Notes under the pieces: model-generated | The model's input: the letters and a program-made list of their open reading frames with translations, nothing else | Told to the model about the DNA's origin: nothing | Database searches by the model: none | From: Bradyrhizobium sp. STM 3843 | GTDB taxonomy: Bacteria; Pseudomonadota; Alphaproteobacteria; Rhizobiales; Xanthobacteraceae | Length of the DNA: 64,000 nucleotides | Reading direction: 5' to 3' | NCBI RefSeq assembly: GCF_000239815.1 | Contig: NZ_CAFK01000024.1 | Location: forward strand, 1 to 64,000 | Translations under genes and position numbers: made by a program | Shown: piece by piece, positions 53,824-61,911 of the stretch | Position numbering within the stretch: the first letter of the stretch is position 1 | How the letters are laid out: every line of letters starts with the position of its first letter

Positions 53824-55288
53824 GCGCACAAGGTCCCGCCGAGATAGCCATCCACCGCCGTCCGACCAGCGCGAACGCATCGCACGGGCGGCGCTGGCGC
53901 TGTTCACGACGCAAGGGTTTCACGGCACCAACACCCGCGAGATTGCCGACCGGGCCGGCGTTTCCTCCGCCGCCATCTACACTTTTTATCCCAGCAAGGA
54001 GGCGATCTTTGGCGAACTGGCGCGACAGTACCGCGCACGGCTCGACCACTTCATCGACACCACGGTCAGGCGGCTCAAGGACCCGCTCTCGAAGCGCGAT
54101 TTGCGGGCGTTCGCGTCGGCGATCTGGACCAAGATGCAGGACGAGCCGGAGATTCTGCTGCTGGTCCTGATCGACGTGATCGAATTCAAATTCCAGCATT
54201 TCCAGGGCGCATTCGACAATCTCCCGGCGCGGATGCGGGCGATGGTCGGGGCGGCCTTGACGGCGGCGGAGCGCCGGGCTGGATGGCGCGGACACGATCC
54301 GGCGTTCGTGCTGGCTGCCGTCTATCACTACTTCTTCCATTTCGCCCTGATCGAAAAGCATATGCGCGGCAACCAGCATCTGGGCGTCAGCAACGAGCTG
54401 GCGATCAAGCGCTTTGTCGATCTGCTGTTCGGCGGCTTGTGGTCGCGGCTCCCTTGCATCGATGGCGCTGCGTTGCGCCAGGCCGACGACACGCGCGCCC
54501 GGCCGCAACTGCTCGAGGAGGCGGCGCGGGACCGGATCGAGTTCATCCGGCTGCTCTGCGGCCGGTTATGGCATTCGCCGCCGACCATGTCGTCTCAATC
54601 GGGCCGCAAAGGCAGGGACAAGGGTAGGGACAGGATCAAGGTGCCGATGCTGTTCCTGCCACAGATCGCTCCCGACCGGCCCGATGACAATCAGCTGGCG
54701 ATCGAGGCCGCCGCGCTCGCGCTTTTCACCACCCAGGGCTTCCACGGCACCAACATTCGCGACATCGCCGACAGAGCCGGCGTCTCGCAGGGGGCGATCT
54801 ACACTTATTATCCCAAGAAGGAGAAGATCTTCGAGAGCCTGGTCCGCAACTACCAGGCCTGCATGCTCGCCTTCACGCGTCAGGTCATCCTGCTGCTCGA
54901 GGATCCGTTCTCGCGCCGTGACCTGCGGCTGCTCGCCACCGCAGTGCGATCCATCGTCTATGACGAGGCCGCGTTCCTTTTGCTGATGTTCATCGACGTC
55001 ATCGAGTTCAAGAACCGGCATTTCGCCGCGCTGTTTCATGACATTCCGGCCCAGTTCCGCTATCTCTTGGGTCCCGTGCTCGACCGCACGAAGCGCCGCG
55101 CTGGATGGTGCGGGCAGGACCCGGCCTTCGTGCTGGCGACGATCTATCTGTTCTTCTACAATTATTTCGTGATCGAGCGGCACATGCTGGGCAACCAGCA
55201 CCTCGGCCTGCCGGAGCAGGAGGCGATCGAACGCCTCATCGACGTGCTGTCGACCGGATTGTGGGGGCACGACCCTGATGCCGCGTAG
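53813..55288 (+). CDS. Tandem (fused) double-TetR regulator
   Basis: One reading frame of 491 residues holds two complete TetR-type units. Unit 1 (about 15-225) has ALFTTQGFHGTNTREIADRAG and AAIYTFYPSKEAIF; unit 2 (about 295-485) repeats these with few changes (GFHGTNIRDIADRAG, GAIYTYYPKKEKIF). A Lys/Arg/Gly-rich linker joins them. Ordinary TetR proteins are about 200 residues and dimerise, so this chain may form an internal pseudo-dimer. The downstream cytochrome and catalase-like genes are the probable targets. Confidence 0.9.
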   Translation: MTDKRTRSRRDSHPPPSDQRERIARAALALFTTQGFHGTNTREIADRAGVSSAAIYTFYPSKEAIFGELARQYRARLDHFIDTTVRRLKDPLSKRDLRAFASAIWTKMQDEPEILLLVLIDVIEFKFQHFQGAFDNLPARMRAMVGAALTAAERRAGWRGHDPAFVLAAVYHYFFHFALIEKHMRGNQHLGVSNELAIKRFVDLLFGGLWSRLPCIDGAALRQADDTRARPQLLEEAARDRIEFIRLLCGRLWHSPPTMSSQSGRKGRDKGRDRIKVPMLFLPQIAPDRPDDNQLAIEAAALALFTTQGFHGTNIRDIADRAGVSQGAIYTYYPKKEKIFESLVRNYQACMLAFTRQVILLLEDPFSRRDLRLLATAVRSIVYDEAAFLLLMFIDVIEFKNRHFAALFHDIPAQFRYLLGPVLDRTKRRAGWCGQDPAFVLATIYLFFYNYFVIERHMLGNQHLGLPEQEAIERLIDVLSTGLWGHDPDAA

Positions 55289-55423
55289 ATTTTCCGCATA
55301 GTTCTCCGCGTCGCCTGCCGCAGAGACGGCGCGCATTCGTTGCAGCGCCGCAAAGCCGCCAATCCGTATGCATGATGAATTTGTGAAGACCGTCGGCCTG
55401 CGCGTGCGAATTCAAAAAACCAA

Positions 55424-55450
55424 GTGATCATTTTTGTGAGTGACTGATCA
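55424..55450. promoter_or_regulatory. Candidate operator before the cytochrome gene
   Basis: The sequence ATTTTTGTGAGTGACTGATCA (55430-55450) shares ATTTTT and TGACTGA with the repeat at the double-TetR start (53807-53820). It lies about 106 bases before the cytochrome start. Confidence 0.45.
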
Positions 55451-55555
55451 GACTCGGCCTGCTATGTCTGGTTGTGGGGCGGAAACTTGCTTCAACATCA
55501 TCGAGACCAGGGTCCTGCCCCGAAACCAAAAAAATGGGTGAGGGAGATCAAGGTC

Positions 55556-58423
55556 ATGACACAGTCTTTGCGGCCGCTGATCGGCGCGACGCGACGGGCC
55601 CTTGCGCTGGCGATCGCAACATCGAGCGTGCTGCTGGGGGCGCCGTTGTTGGTGAGCTCTGCCGGCGCGGCCTCGCCGCCGAATTTCATCACTTTCGAAA
55701 GCGGGCAAGTCCGGCCACTGGCGACATCGCCCGATGGCAGCACGCTGTTCGCGGTCAATACGCCGAACGGAACCCTGGAGGCGTACCAGATCGGCGTGGG
55801 CGCACTGACACAGACCGCTCACATCCCGGTCGGCCTCGAGCCGGTGGCGGTGGCCGCCCGCAGCGACACCGAGGTCTGGGTCGTCAACCATTTGTCGGAC
55901 AGCATCAGCATCGTCTCGCTGGTCGGCACCCCTCACGTGGTGCGCACCTTACTCGTCGGCGACGAGCCGCGTGACATCGTTTTTGCCGGGCGCAAGGGGC
56001 TTGCCTTCATCACCACCGCGCACCGCGGCCAGCAGCGGACCGATCCGTCGATCGCCAACGTTCCCGGCGCCGGCGACCCGCAGCTCACCACGCCGGGCGT
56101 CCCCCGTGCCGACGTCTGGGTGTTCGATCCGAACAACCTCGGCGCCACGATGGGAGGAACGCCGGTCCGGATCATGAGCTTCTTCACCGACACGCCGCGC
56201 GCGCTCGCGGTCAGCCCGGATGGCAACACGGTCTATGTCGCGGGTTTCGAGACCGGCAACCAGACCACGGCGATCAACGAGGGGCGGATCTGCGACGGCT
56301 TCAACCCCAGGCAGGGTTGTTTGCTGATCGACCTCTCGATCAGCCCCGGCGGCAACCTCGGCCCGGCCGCGGACACCTCAGGGGAGCCCGCGCCAAAAGT
56401 GTCGGAGATCGTCAAGTTCAACAACACGACCGGTCATTGGCAGGATGAGCTCAACCGGGTCTGGGACAACTCGGTGCGTTTCAGCCTGCCGGACACCGAC
56501 GTGTTTGCCATCGATGCCAATGCGCTGACGCAGACCGGCGCCGTGGCCCATGTCGGCACCACTCTGTTCAACATGGTGGCCAATCCGGTCAGCGGTCATC
56601 TCTATGTGTCGAACACCGAATCAGAGAACCAGGTTCGCTTCGAAGATCCGACGCGGAGCGCCGGACACGCCGTGACCGGCCACCTCGCGGAGTCGCGCAT
56701 CACCGTGGTCTCCGGCCAGTCGGTTACGCCCGTTCATCTCAACAGCCACATCAACTACGGCCTGCTGCCGGGAGATTCGGGCTTCGACCCCAGTCAGGCG
56801 CAGCACAGCCTGGCGACGCCGACCGGCATGACGGTCTCGGCCGACGGACGCACGCTCTACGTGGCCGCGTTCGGCTCCAGCAAGATCGGCGTGCTCGACA
56901 CCGCGGCACTGGAGAGCAACAGCCTTGATCCGACCATCGCCAGCGCCAACTACATCTCGCTGAGCGGCGGCGGACCGAGCGGCGTCGTGCTCGACCAGAG
57001 CCGCAACCAGCTTTACGCCCTGACCCGCTTCGACAACGCGGTGAAGGTCGTCAATCTCGGGTCGCGCGGCGAAGTCGCGAGCGTTGCCATGACCAATCCG
57101 GAGCCAGCCTCGGTGGTCCAGGGCCGGCCGATGCTCTACGATGCCCGCCCGTTCGGAAGCAACGGCGAGGCGTCGTGCTCGAGCTGTCATACGTTCGGCG
57201 ACAAGGACGAGCTCGCCTGGGATCTCGGCAATCCCAGCGGCAAGGTGACGTCGAACCCGATCCCGGTCAATCTTGGCGACCAGCTCTCGATCGACCTCGG
57301 TAAGCTGCTGTTCGGCGTGACCACGCCGCTCAACGGCACCAACGCCGTCAACGTGTTCCATCCGATGAAAGGGCCGATGACCACGCAGACCCTGCGTGGC
57401 CTCGCCCATGCGGGCGCGATGCATTGGCGTGGCGACCGCGCCAACGGCGTCTTCGGCGTCAATGCGACCGATGAGAACCTGTCCTTCAACAACTTCCAGG
57501 TCGCGTTCCAGGGACTGCTGGGGACTGCCAATGCACCGACCGCGGCGCAGATGCAGGCCTTTACCAACTTCGCGCTGCAGGTTCAATTGCCGCCCAATCC
57601 GGTGCGCAACTTGGATAACTCGCTGACAGCATCGCAAAGCCGGGGCGCGGCGTTCTACAGCGGCCAGCGTCCCGCCGACGGTCTCGACGTGCCGGGCCTC
57701 GGCAAGGTCCTCGGTCTGTCCGCCTTCACCTGCAACGGCTGCCACGCGCTCGACCCGTCGAAAGGCCAGTTCGGCACCAGCACCAATGCGAGCTTCGAAG
57801 GCATCGACCAGATCTTCAAGATCCCGCACCTGCGCAACATGTACACCAAGGTCGGCATGTTCGGCATGCCGGCGGTCTACTTCTTCAACGGACGGGATAC
57901 CGGCAATATGGGGCCGCAGATCCGCGGCTTCGGTTTCACCAACGAGGGATCTGTCGACACCATCTTCAGCTTCTTCAATGCATTGGTGTTCAATCCGACG
58001 CTCAACAGCGGCTTCCCGCTGATCAACCCCGACGCCACGCGGCGCGATGTGGAGCAATATGTGCTGGCGTTCGACAGCGATCTCGCTCCCATCGTCGGAC
58101 AGCAGGTGACGCTGAGCAACGTCAACCTCGCCACCGCCGCGGCCCGCGTCACCTTGCTCGAGCAGCGCGCCGGGGCACCGTTCACCTCGCTGGCGCTGGG
58201 CGGACAGGTGACCGAGTGCGATCTGGTGGCGAGCGTCGTCGCCAACGGAGCCGTCGTGAGCTATCTGTACGCCCCGGCGTCACAAATCTTCACGGCAGCC
58301 AACGGGAGTTCAGCGACGGACGCCGCACTGCGCGCGGTGGCGGCTACGCCGGGCAGGGAAGTGACCTTCACCTGCCTGCCGCCCGGCTCCGGCCCTCGCG
58401 TCGTCTCCAGTCAGAGTCAGTAG
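55556..58423 (+). CDS. Beta-propeller/dihaem cytochrome c protein (MauG/CcP-like C-terminus)
   Basis: This 955-residue protein has a signal peptide (1-38), an N-terminal YVTN/YncE-type beta-propeller (about 40-510), and a C-terminal region with two haem c sites, CSSCH (about residue 542) and CNGCH (about 726). The layout resembles cytochrome c peroxidase/MauG-like proteins fused to a propeller. It probably oxidises a substrate in the periplasm. The upstream ATG at 55472 is out of context with the signal peptide, so the start at 55556 is preferred. Confidence 0.85.
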   Translation: MTQSLRPLIGATRRALALAIATSSVLLGAPLLVSSAGAASPPNFITFESGQVRPLATSPDGSTLFAVNTPNGTLEAYQIGVGALTQTAHIPVGLEPVAVAARSDTEVWVVNHLSDSISIVSLVGTPHVVRTLLVGDEPRDIVFAGRKGLAFITTAHRGQQRTDPSIANVPGAGDPQLTTPGVPRADVWVFDPNNLGATMGGTPVRIMSFFTDTPRALAVSPDGNTVYVAGFETGNQTTAINEGRICDGFNPRQGCLLIDLSISPGGNLGPAADTSGEPAPKVSEIVKFNNTTGHWQDELNRVWDNSVRFSLPDTDVFAIDANALTQTGAVAHVGTTLFNMVANPVSGHLYVSNTESENQVRFEDPTRSAGHAVTGHLAESRITVVSGQSVTPVHLNSHINYGLLPGDSGFDPSQAQHSLATPTGMTVSADGRTLYVAAFGSSKIGVLDTAALESNSLDPTIASANYISLSGGGPSGVVLDQSRNQLYALTRFDNAVKVVNLGSRGEVASVAMTNPEPASVVQGRPMLYDARPFGSNGEASCSSCHTFGDKDELAWDLGNPSGKVTSNPIPVNLGDQLSIDLGKLLFGVTTPLNGTNAVNVFHPMKGPMTTQTLRGLAHAGAMHWRGDRANGVFGVNATDENLSFNNFQVAFQGLLGTANAPTAAQMQAFTNFALQVQLPPNPVRNLDNSLTASQSRGAAFYSGQRPADGLDVPGLGKVLGLSAFTCNGCHALDPSKGQFGTSTNASFEGIDQIFKIPHLRNMYTKVGMFGMPAVYFFNGRDTGNMGPQIRGFGFTNEGSVDTIFSFFNALVFNPTLNSGFPLINPDATRRDVEQYVLAFDSDLAPIVGQQVTLSNVNLATAAARVTLLEQRAGAPFTSLALGGQVTECDLVASVVANGAVVSYLYAPASQIFTAANGSSATDAALRAVAATPGREVTFTCLPPGSGPRVVSSQSQ

Positions 58424-58440
58424 GTCGCTCGCGCGATCCG

Positions 58441-58468
58441 GCCTCACGCGCTGCGCAGCGCGTGAGGC
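58441..58468 (+). terminator. Perfect 28-base palindrome, terminator-like
   Basis: GCCTCACGCGCTGC followed by its exact complement begins 18 bases after the cytochrome stop. The arms are perfect (14 bp) with no loop. No strong T-run follows. Confidence 0.65.
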
Positions 58469-58591
58469 ACGGGGGCCGCCGAATGATCGGCGACCCTGCT
58501 CATGAGGCGCCCGAGAGTTGCGCAGACGAAAGTCGCTCATGTCGCCGAGCTGTCGTGCTATGTTGGGCACTGGTGACAGGAGGAGCTCCTC

Positions 58592-59587
58592 ATGCCGAAT
58601 TGCAAAATGACGAATTGCAAAGTCGTTGCCGCGCTGGTGGGGTTTGGCTTGGCCTTGCCCGGCATTGCACTGGCGCAGGATGCGCCGCTCGAGGAACAGC
58701 TCGTCAACCAGATGAACAAGGTGTTCGGAGTCCATGCCGGGTTCCGCGCCAATCACGCCAAGGGCGTTGTGGTCGAGGGACATTTCAAGGCGTCTCCGGA
58801 CGCCGCCGGCTTGAGCCGGGCGGTCTTGTTCGGCGGCACCGAGGTTCCGGTGACGGTGCGCTTTTCGGACTCCACGGGCGTGCCGAATTTGCCCGACGGC
58901 TCCGACGACGCCAATCCGCACGGCATGGCGGTGAAGTTTCATCTGCCTGACGGCAGCGACACCGACATTGTGATCAATTCGCTCAAGTTCTTCCCGGTGT
59001 CGACCAGCGAGGAGTTTCGCGACCTGCTGGTGGCGATTGCGGAGAGCCCGCCTGATGCGGCCAAGCCGACGAAAGTCGAGCAGTTCTTTGCGAGCCACCC
59101 GACCGTCCCGGCCGCCCTCGGCACGGTCGCCACGCCGGACAGTTTTGCCGACGAGGCCTATTTCGGCATCAATGCGTTCGTCTTCGTCAACAAGGCGGGC
59201 GAGCGGCAGGCCATCCGTTATCAGATGGTGCCCGACAAGGTGGTGCATCTGGACAAGGCTGAGGCTGCGAAGCGGGCGCCGGACTTCCTGATGCAGGAGC
59301 TGCCGGCACGGTTGAAGCAGGGGCCGGTGACGTTTCACTTCAAGGCCCAGCTCGCTGCGGCCGGCGACTCCACCAAGGATCCGGCCAAGCCCTGGCCCGA
59401 CGACCGCAAGCTGGTCGAGCTCGGCGTGCTGACGATCGACAAGGCTGTGCCCGATAGCGACGAGGCGCAGAAGAAGCTCTTGTTCCTGCCGGGGCAGCTC
59501 ACCGACGGCATCGAGGAGTCCGATGATCCGATGATCGACGTTCGGAACGGCGCCTACGCCGTGTCGTTTTCCCGGCGCAATCCCTGA
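58592..59587 (+). CDS. Exported catalase-like (SrpA-type) haem protein
   Basis: This 331-residue protein has a signal peptide (ending ALAQD) and a catalase-like core, VTVRFSDSTGVPN, NPHGMAVKFHLPDG, and a C-terminal GAYAVSFSRR with the likely haem-ligand tyrosine. It is shorter than true catalases (about 480 residues) and belongs to the srpA group, which act as peroxidases or catalases in the periplasm. It is downstream of the double-TetR and cytochrome genes and may share their control. Confidence 0.88.
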   Translation: MPNCKMTNCKVVAALVGFGLALPGIALAQDAPLEEQLVNQMNKVFGVHAGFRANHAKGVVVEGHFKASPDAAGLSRAVLFGGTEVPVTVRFSDSTGVPNLPDGSDDANPHGMAVKFHLPDGSDTDIVINSLKFFPVSTSEEFRDLLVAIAESPPDAAKPTKVEQFFASHPTVPAALGTVATPDSFADEAYFGINAFVFVNKAGERQAIRYQMVPDKVVHLDKAEAAKRAPDFLMQELPARLKQGPVTFHFKAQLAAAGDSTKDPAKPWPDDRKLVELGVLTIDKAVPDSDEAQKKLLFLPGQLTDGIEESDDPMIDVRNGAYAVSFSRRNP

Positions 59588-59630
59588 TCATCGCGGCGCA
59601 CCTGCCGCCTGGGCGAAGCGCACCAATGAA

Positions 59631-59649
59631 GCGCACTAATAAAGTGCGC
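59631..59649. promoter_or_regulatory. Inverted repeat after the catalase-like gene
   Basis: GCGCACT (59631-59637) and AGTGCGC (59643-59649) with a five-base loop lie 44 bases after the stop. It may be a terminator for the catalase-like gene or an operator for the next. Confidence 0.4.
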
Positions 59650-59800
59650 AAATGGAACCCGTCGTGTGACATATTGGTCGCACTTGCCGGCTGTGTCACG
59701 CCACGAACTCGCGATTGCCCCACTCTCGACGCATTCCGCCGTGCATGGTCACGGTATCGGGGAGGGGCTGGGGCCATGTCCAACCTCGAGGAGATGTTGC

Positions 59801-60013
59801 GTGAAGACATTCGTGATTGCCGCGGGCGCCCTGCTCGCGCTGGCAACCGTGGCGCATGCTGCGGACCTGCCGCACCCTCAGCCGGTTTATGAGCAAGCCG
59901 CCGTCGGCAAGATGCCAATCGGCAAAGCTCCGATTGGCAAGTCCCCCATCGGCAAAGCGCCGATTGGCAAAGGCCCGGTTGTCGCCGGCCCCGTGGTTCG
60001 CCGCGCTTACTGA
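59801..60013 (+). CDS. Short exported PIGK-repeat protein
   Basis: The 70-residue product from a GTG start has the signal peptide MKTFVIAAGALLALATVAHA. The mature part contains KMPIGKAPIGKSPIGKAPIG, a pentapeptide repeat of P-I-G-K-x, then a short PVVAGPVVRR end. GAGGAG lies nine bases upstream. The repeat gives a basic, extended peptide; the function is unknown. A six-base-stem hairpin at 60018-60033 follows. Confidence 0.72.
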   Translation: MKTFVIAAGALLALATVAHAADLPHPQPVYEQAAVGKMPIGKAPIGKSPIGKAPIGKGPVVAGPVVRRAY

Positions 60014-60063
60014 GCCCGGCCAGTCTCCTGGCCCACTATCATCTATCTTGGGGCGTGCTTGCC

Positions 60064-60663
60064 ATGCAGCGTTCGTGCTTGGTCGGAATTTCCATTGCAG
60101 CGCTGCTGCTGTCTTGCGGCGTGCAGACGGCGTCCGCGCGGCCGATGCACGCCCCAAGCCGACATGAGGCCAAAGCGAGTGCGCCTGAACGGCGCGCGCG
60201 CGAGGCCAAAGGGCCTTATTATGTCGACTTCAGAGCGCGCACTGCCGCGAGCTGGGGCCACGCTTTCGTCTGGTACGGCAAGACCAGTGAGCGCGCGGTC
60301 GATGTGGCGGGGCTCACGCCGGCCGGCGACACGCTGGCCTACATGCTCGGCTATTTCACCTTCGTGCCGTCCGAGACCGGCGCCAGCTATGGCGATCTCG
60401 ACCCGGACTATCTGACGGCGAGCTACCGTGTCTACCTGAACGAAGCCGACGCCAAGAGGGTGTTCGCCTACATCAAGAAACTGCAGGCGGACTCGCCGGT
60501 GTGGAACGCCGAGACGGCGAATTGCACGTCGTTCATCGGCAGCATCGCGGAGTTCATGGGTTTGAAGACCCCGGTCCGCTGGACACGTCCCGAGGACTAC
60601 GTCAACCAGCTTCGCGACATGAATGGCGGCCGCCAGATCGTCCGCCTGGCGGCGGAGCAATAG
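60064..60663 (+). CDS. Exported protein with papain-like (NlpC/P60-type) signature
   Basis: This protein of about 199 residues has a signal peptide (MQRSCLVGISIAALLLSCGVQTASA) and a domain with WGHAFVWYG (His) followed much later by NAETANCTSFIGSIAEFMGL (Cys). The His-before-Cys order fits permuted papain-like (YiiX/DUF-type) hydrolases. A cell-wall or lipid amide substrate is possible. The TTG at 60055 is an alternative start. Confidence 0.7.
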   Translation: MQRSCLVGISIAALLLSCGVQTASARPMHAPSRHEAKASAPERRAREAKGPYYVDFRARTAASWGHAFVWYGKTSERAVDVAGLTPAGDTLAYMLGYFTFVPSETGASYGDLDPDYLTASYRVYLNEADAKRVFAYIKKLQADSPVWNAETANCTSFIGSIAEFMGLKTPVRWTRPEDYVNQLRDMNGGRQIVRLAAEQ

Positions 60664-61911
60664 CCCGTCGAACGGTGCCGCTCGTCACCTGGGACCATGA
60701 TCCGGAAAGGTGCGCAGCGGTTCTCCCTGGCGACAAACGCGGAACGCGTTTGCGCGGAGATCATGCTCAGAACAAGAACTTGTAGCGTGATGGTGATCAA
60801 ACCTGATCCCATCGCCTATAGATGACTGGGGCAAGCCAAAGCCGCTGACGCCCAGGCGCGGGCCGGCTAGAGCAAGCCAATCTCGACCGCATCCATACCT
60901 TCTACTAAGGCTGACGCGTCCAGCCCGCGCTGATCGGGAGCCGGACGGGCGGCGAGGCGCAGGCGCTTGTGGAGTCCTCGCCGTCGCTGGGCCCTCGTGC
61001 TCCAGAGCGGCGAGGATGCGCGACAGCGTGCGACGCGCCGCGGACGCCGGCAGATAACCTGACGGCTCGCGCGCTTGAGCCGCTCTCCAACATGCTGCTG
61101 CGCTGGACGTCGCAGGCGCTGGCCGCGGGTGCGCCAACCGCCGTCGAGAACTTGCCTGATTGCGACGGAGCAGGACTCCGCCGCAGACCCGCGCGATGTT
61201 TGTCATCGTGAAGCTGCTCGGCCAAACGAATGCACCATCTTCGCCGCACTATGATCACAAGCCGCGCGACCGCGCGGCGAGGGCGCGTCGCGATCACGGC
61301 ATAATGCAGTTGGAGGGGCTCGCTGGCGTGAGCTTACGCTGGGCGCGGCCCGATGCGTCAGCCGCGACTCATCCTTCGCATTCTTGCCGGATGAATGCCG
61401 AGCCGGGCCGTCGTCAGCGCGCAGCGAGATGGTTCGTGCCGTCGATGTCGATGTGCGTCGCAACGCGTTGAGCAAGTCACAAAGACCTCGCATCGAAATC
61501 TCAACTCAGACATGCCTCGACGCGCCTGACCCGCGACACCGGCGTACATCTCCGATCCCTCGCAGTCGATATGTCCTCTACCTGAAGATGTATGGCTCGC
61601 GCGCGAGCGGGTTGCCGCATCCGGTGTTGGCCTTTTTTTGAAGTCTCCAACGTCGCACTACTTTCAGGATATGTCCGCGAAAGATGCGCGTTAGCTGACG
61701 AATGCGTCGTCAACGTCCATTGCAGAAGAGAGTGCGAACTACTTCCTTCCGTCGGGACTCTGCAGCTCCAATGCAACACTCACAACCGAATGTTGTTGCG
61801 TCAGCCTCGTCAAATCGCATCCCACGCGTTTGACATTTTTCGAATTAGTTCGCGACATAATCTGACGCTCCTGATGCGTTCGTCGTTTCGTGCGGCACGT
61901 GTTCAGGAGTT
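60664..61911. other. Long region without a convincing gene
   Basis: Overlapping frames on both strands here are Arg/Ser/Pro-rich shadows with no domain or ribosome site. The only clear structure is a dispersed repeat at 60693-60780. The last 150 bases before 61912 are more AT-rich and should hold the barrel gene promoter. Confidence 0.5.
60693..60780. repeat. Rhizobial RPE-like palindromic element
   Basis: The block begins with ATGATCCGGAAAGG and CAGCGGTTCTCC and ends with AGATCATGCTCAG, matching the arms of the RPE-type element (ATGATCCGGAAA...GATCATGC) of Rhizobiales as I recall it. It contains an inner AACGCGGAACGCGTT palindrome. Confidence 0.65.

Noticed and set aside
60685..61206. Minus-strand frame of 173 codons
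   Set aside because: It is Arg/Ala/Ser-rich shadow coding, and its N-terminal and C-terminal parts fall on a dispersed repeat and noncoding sequence.
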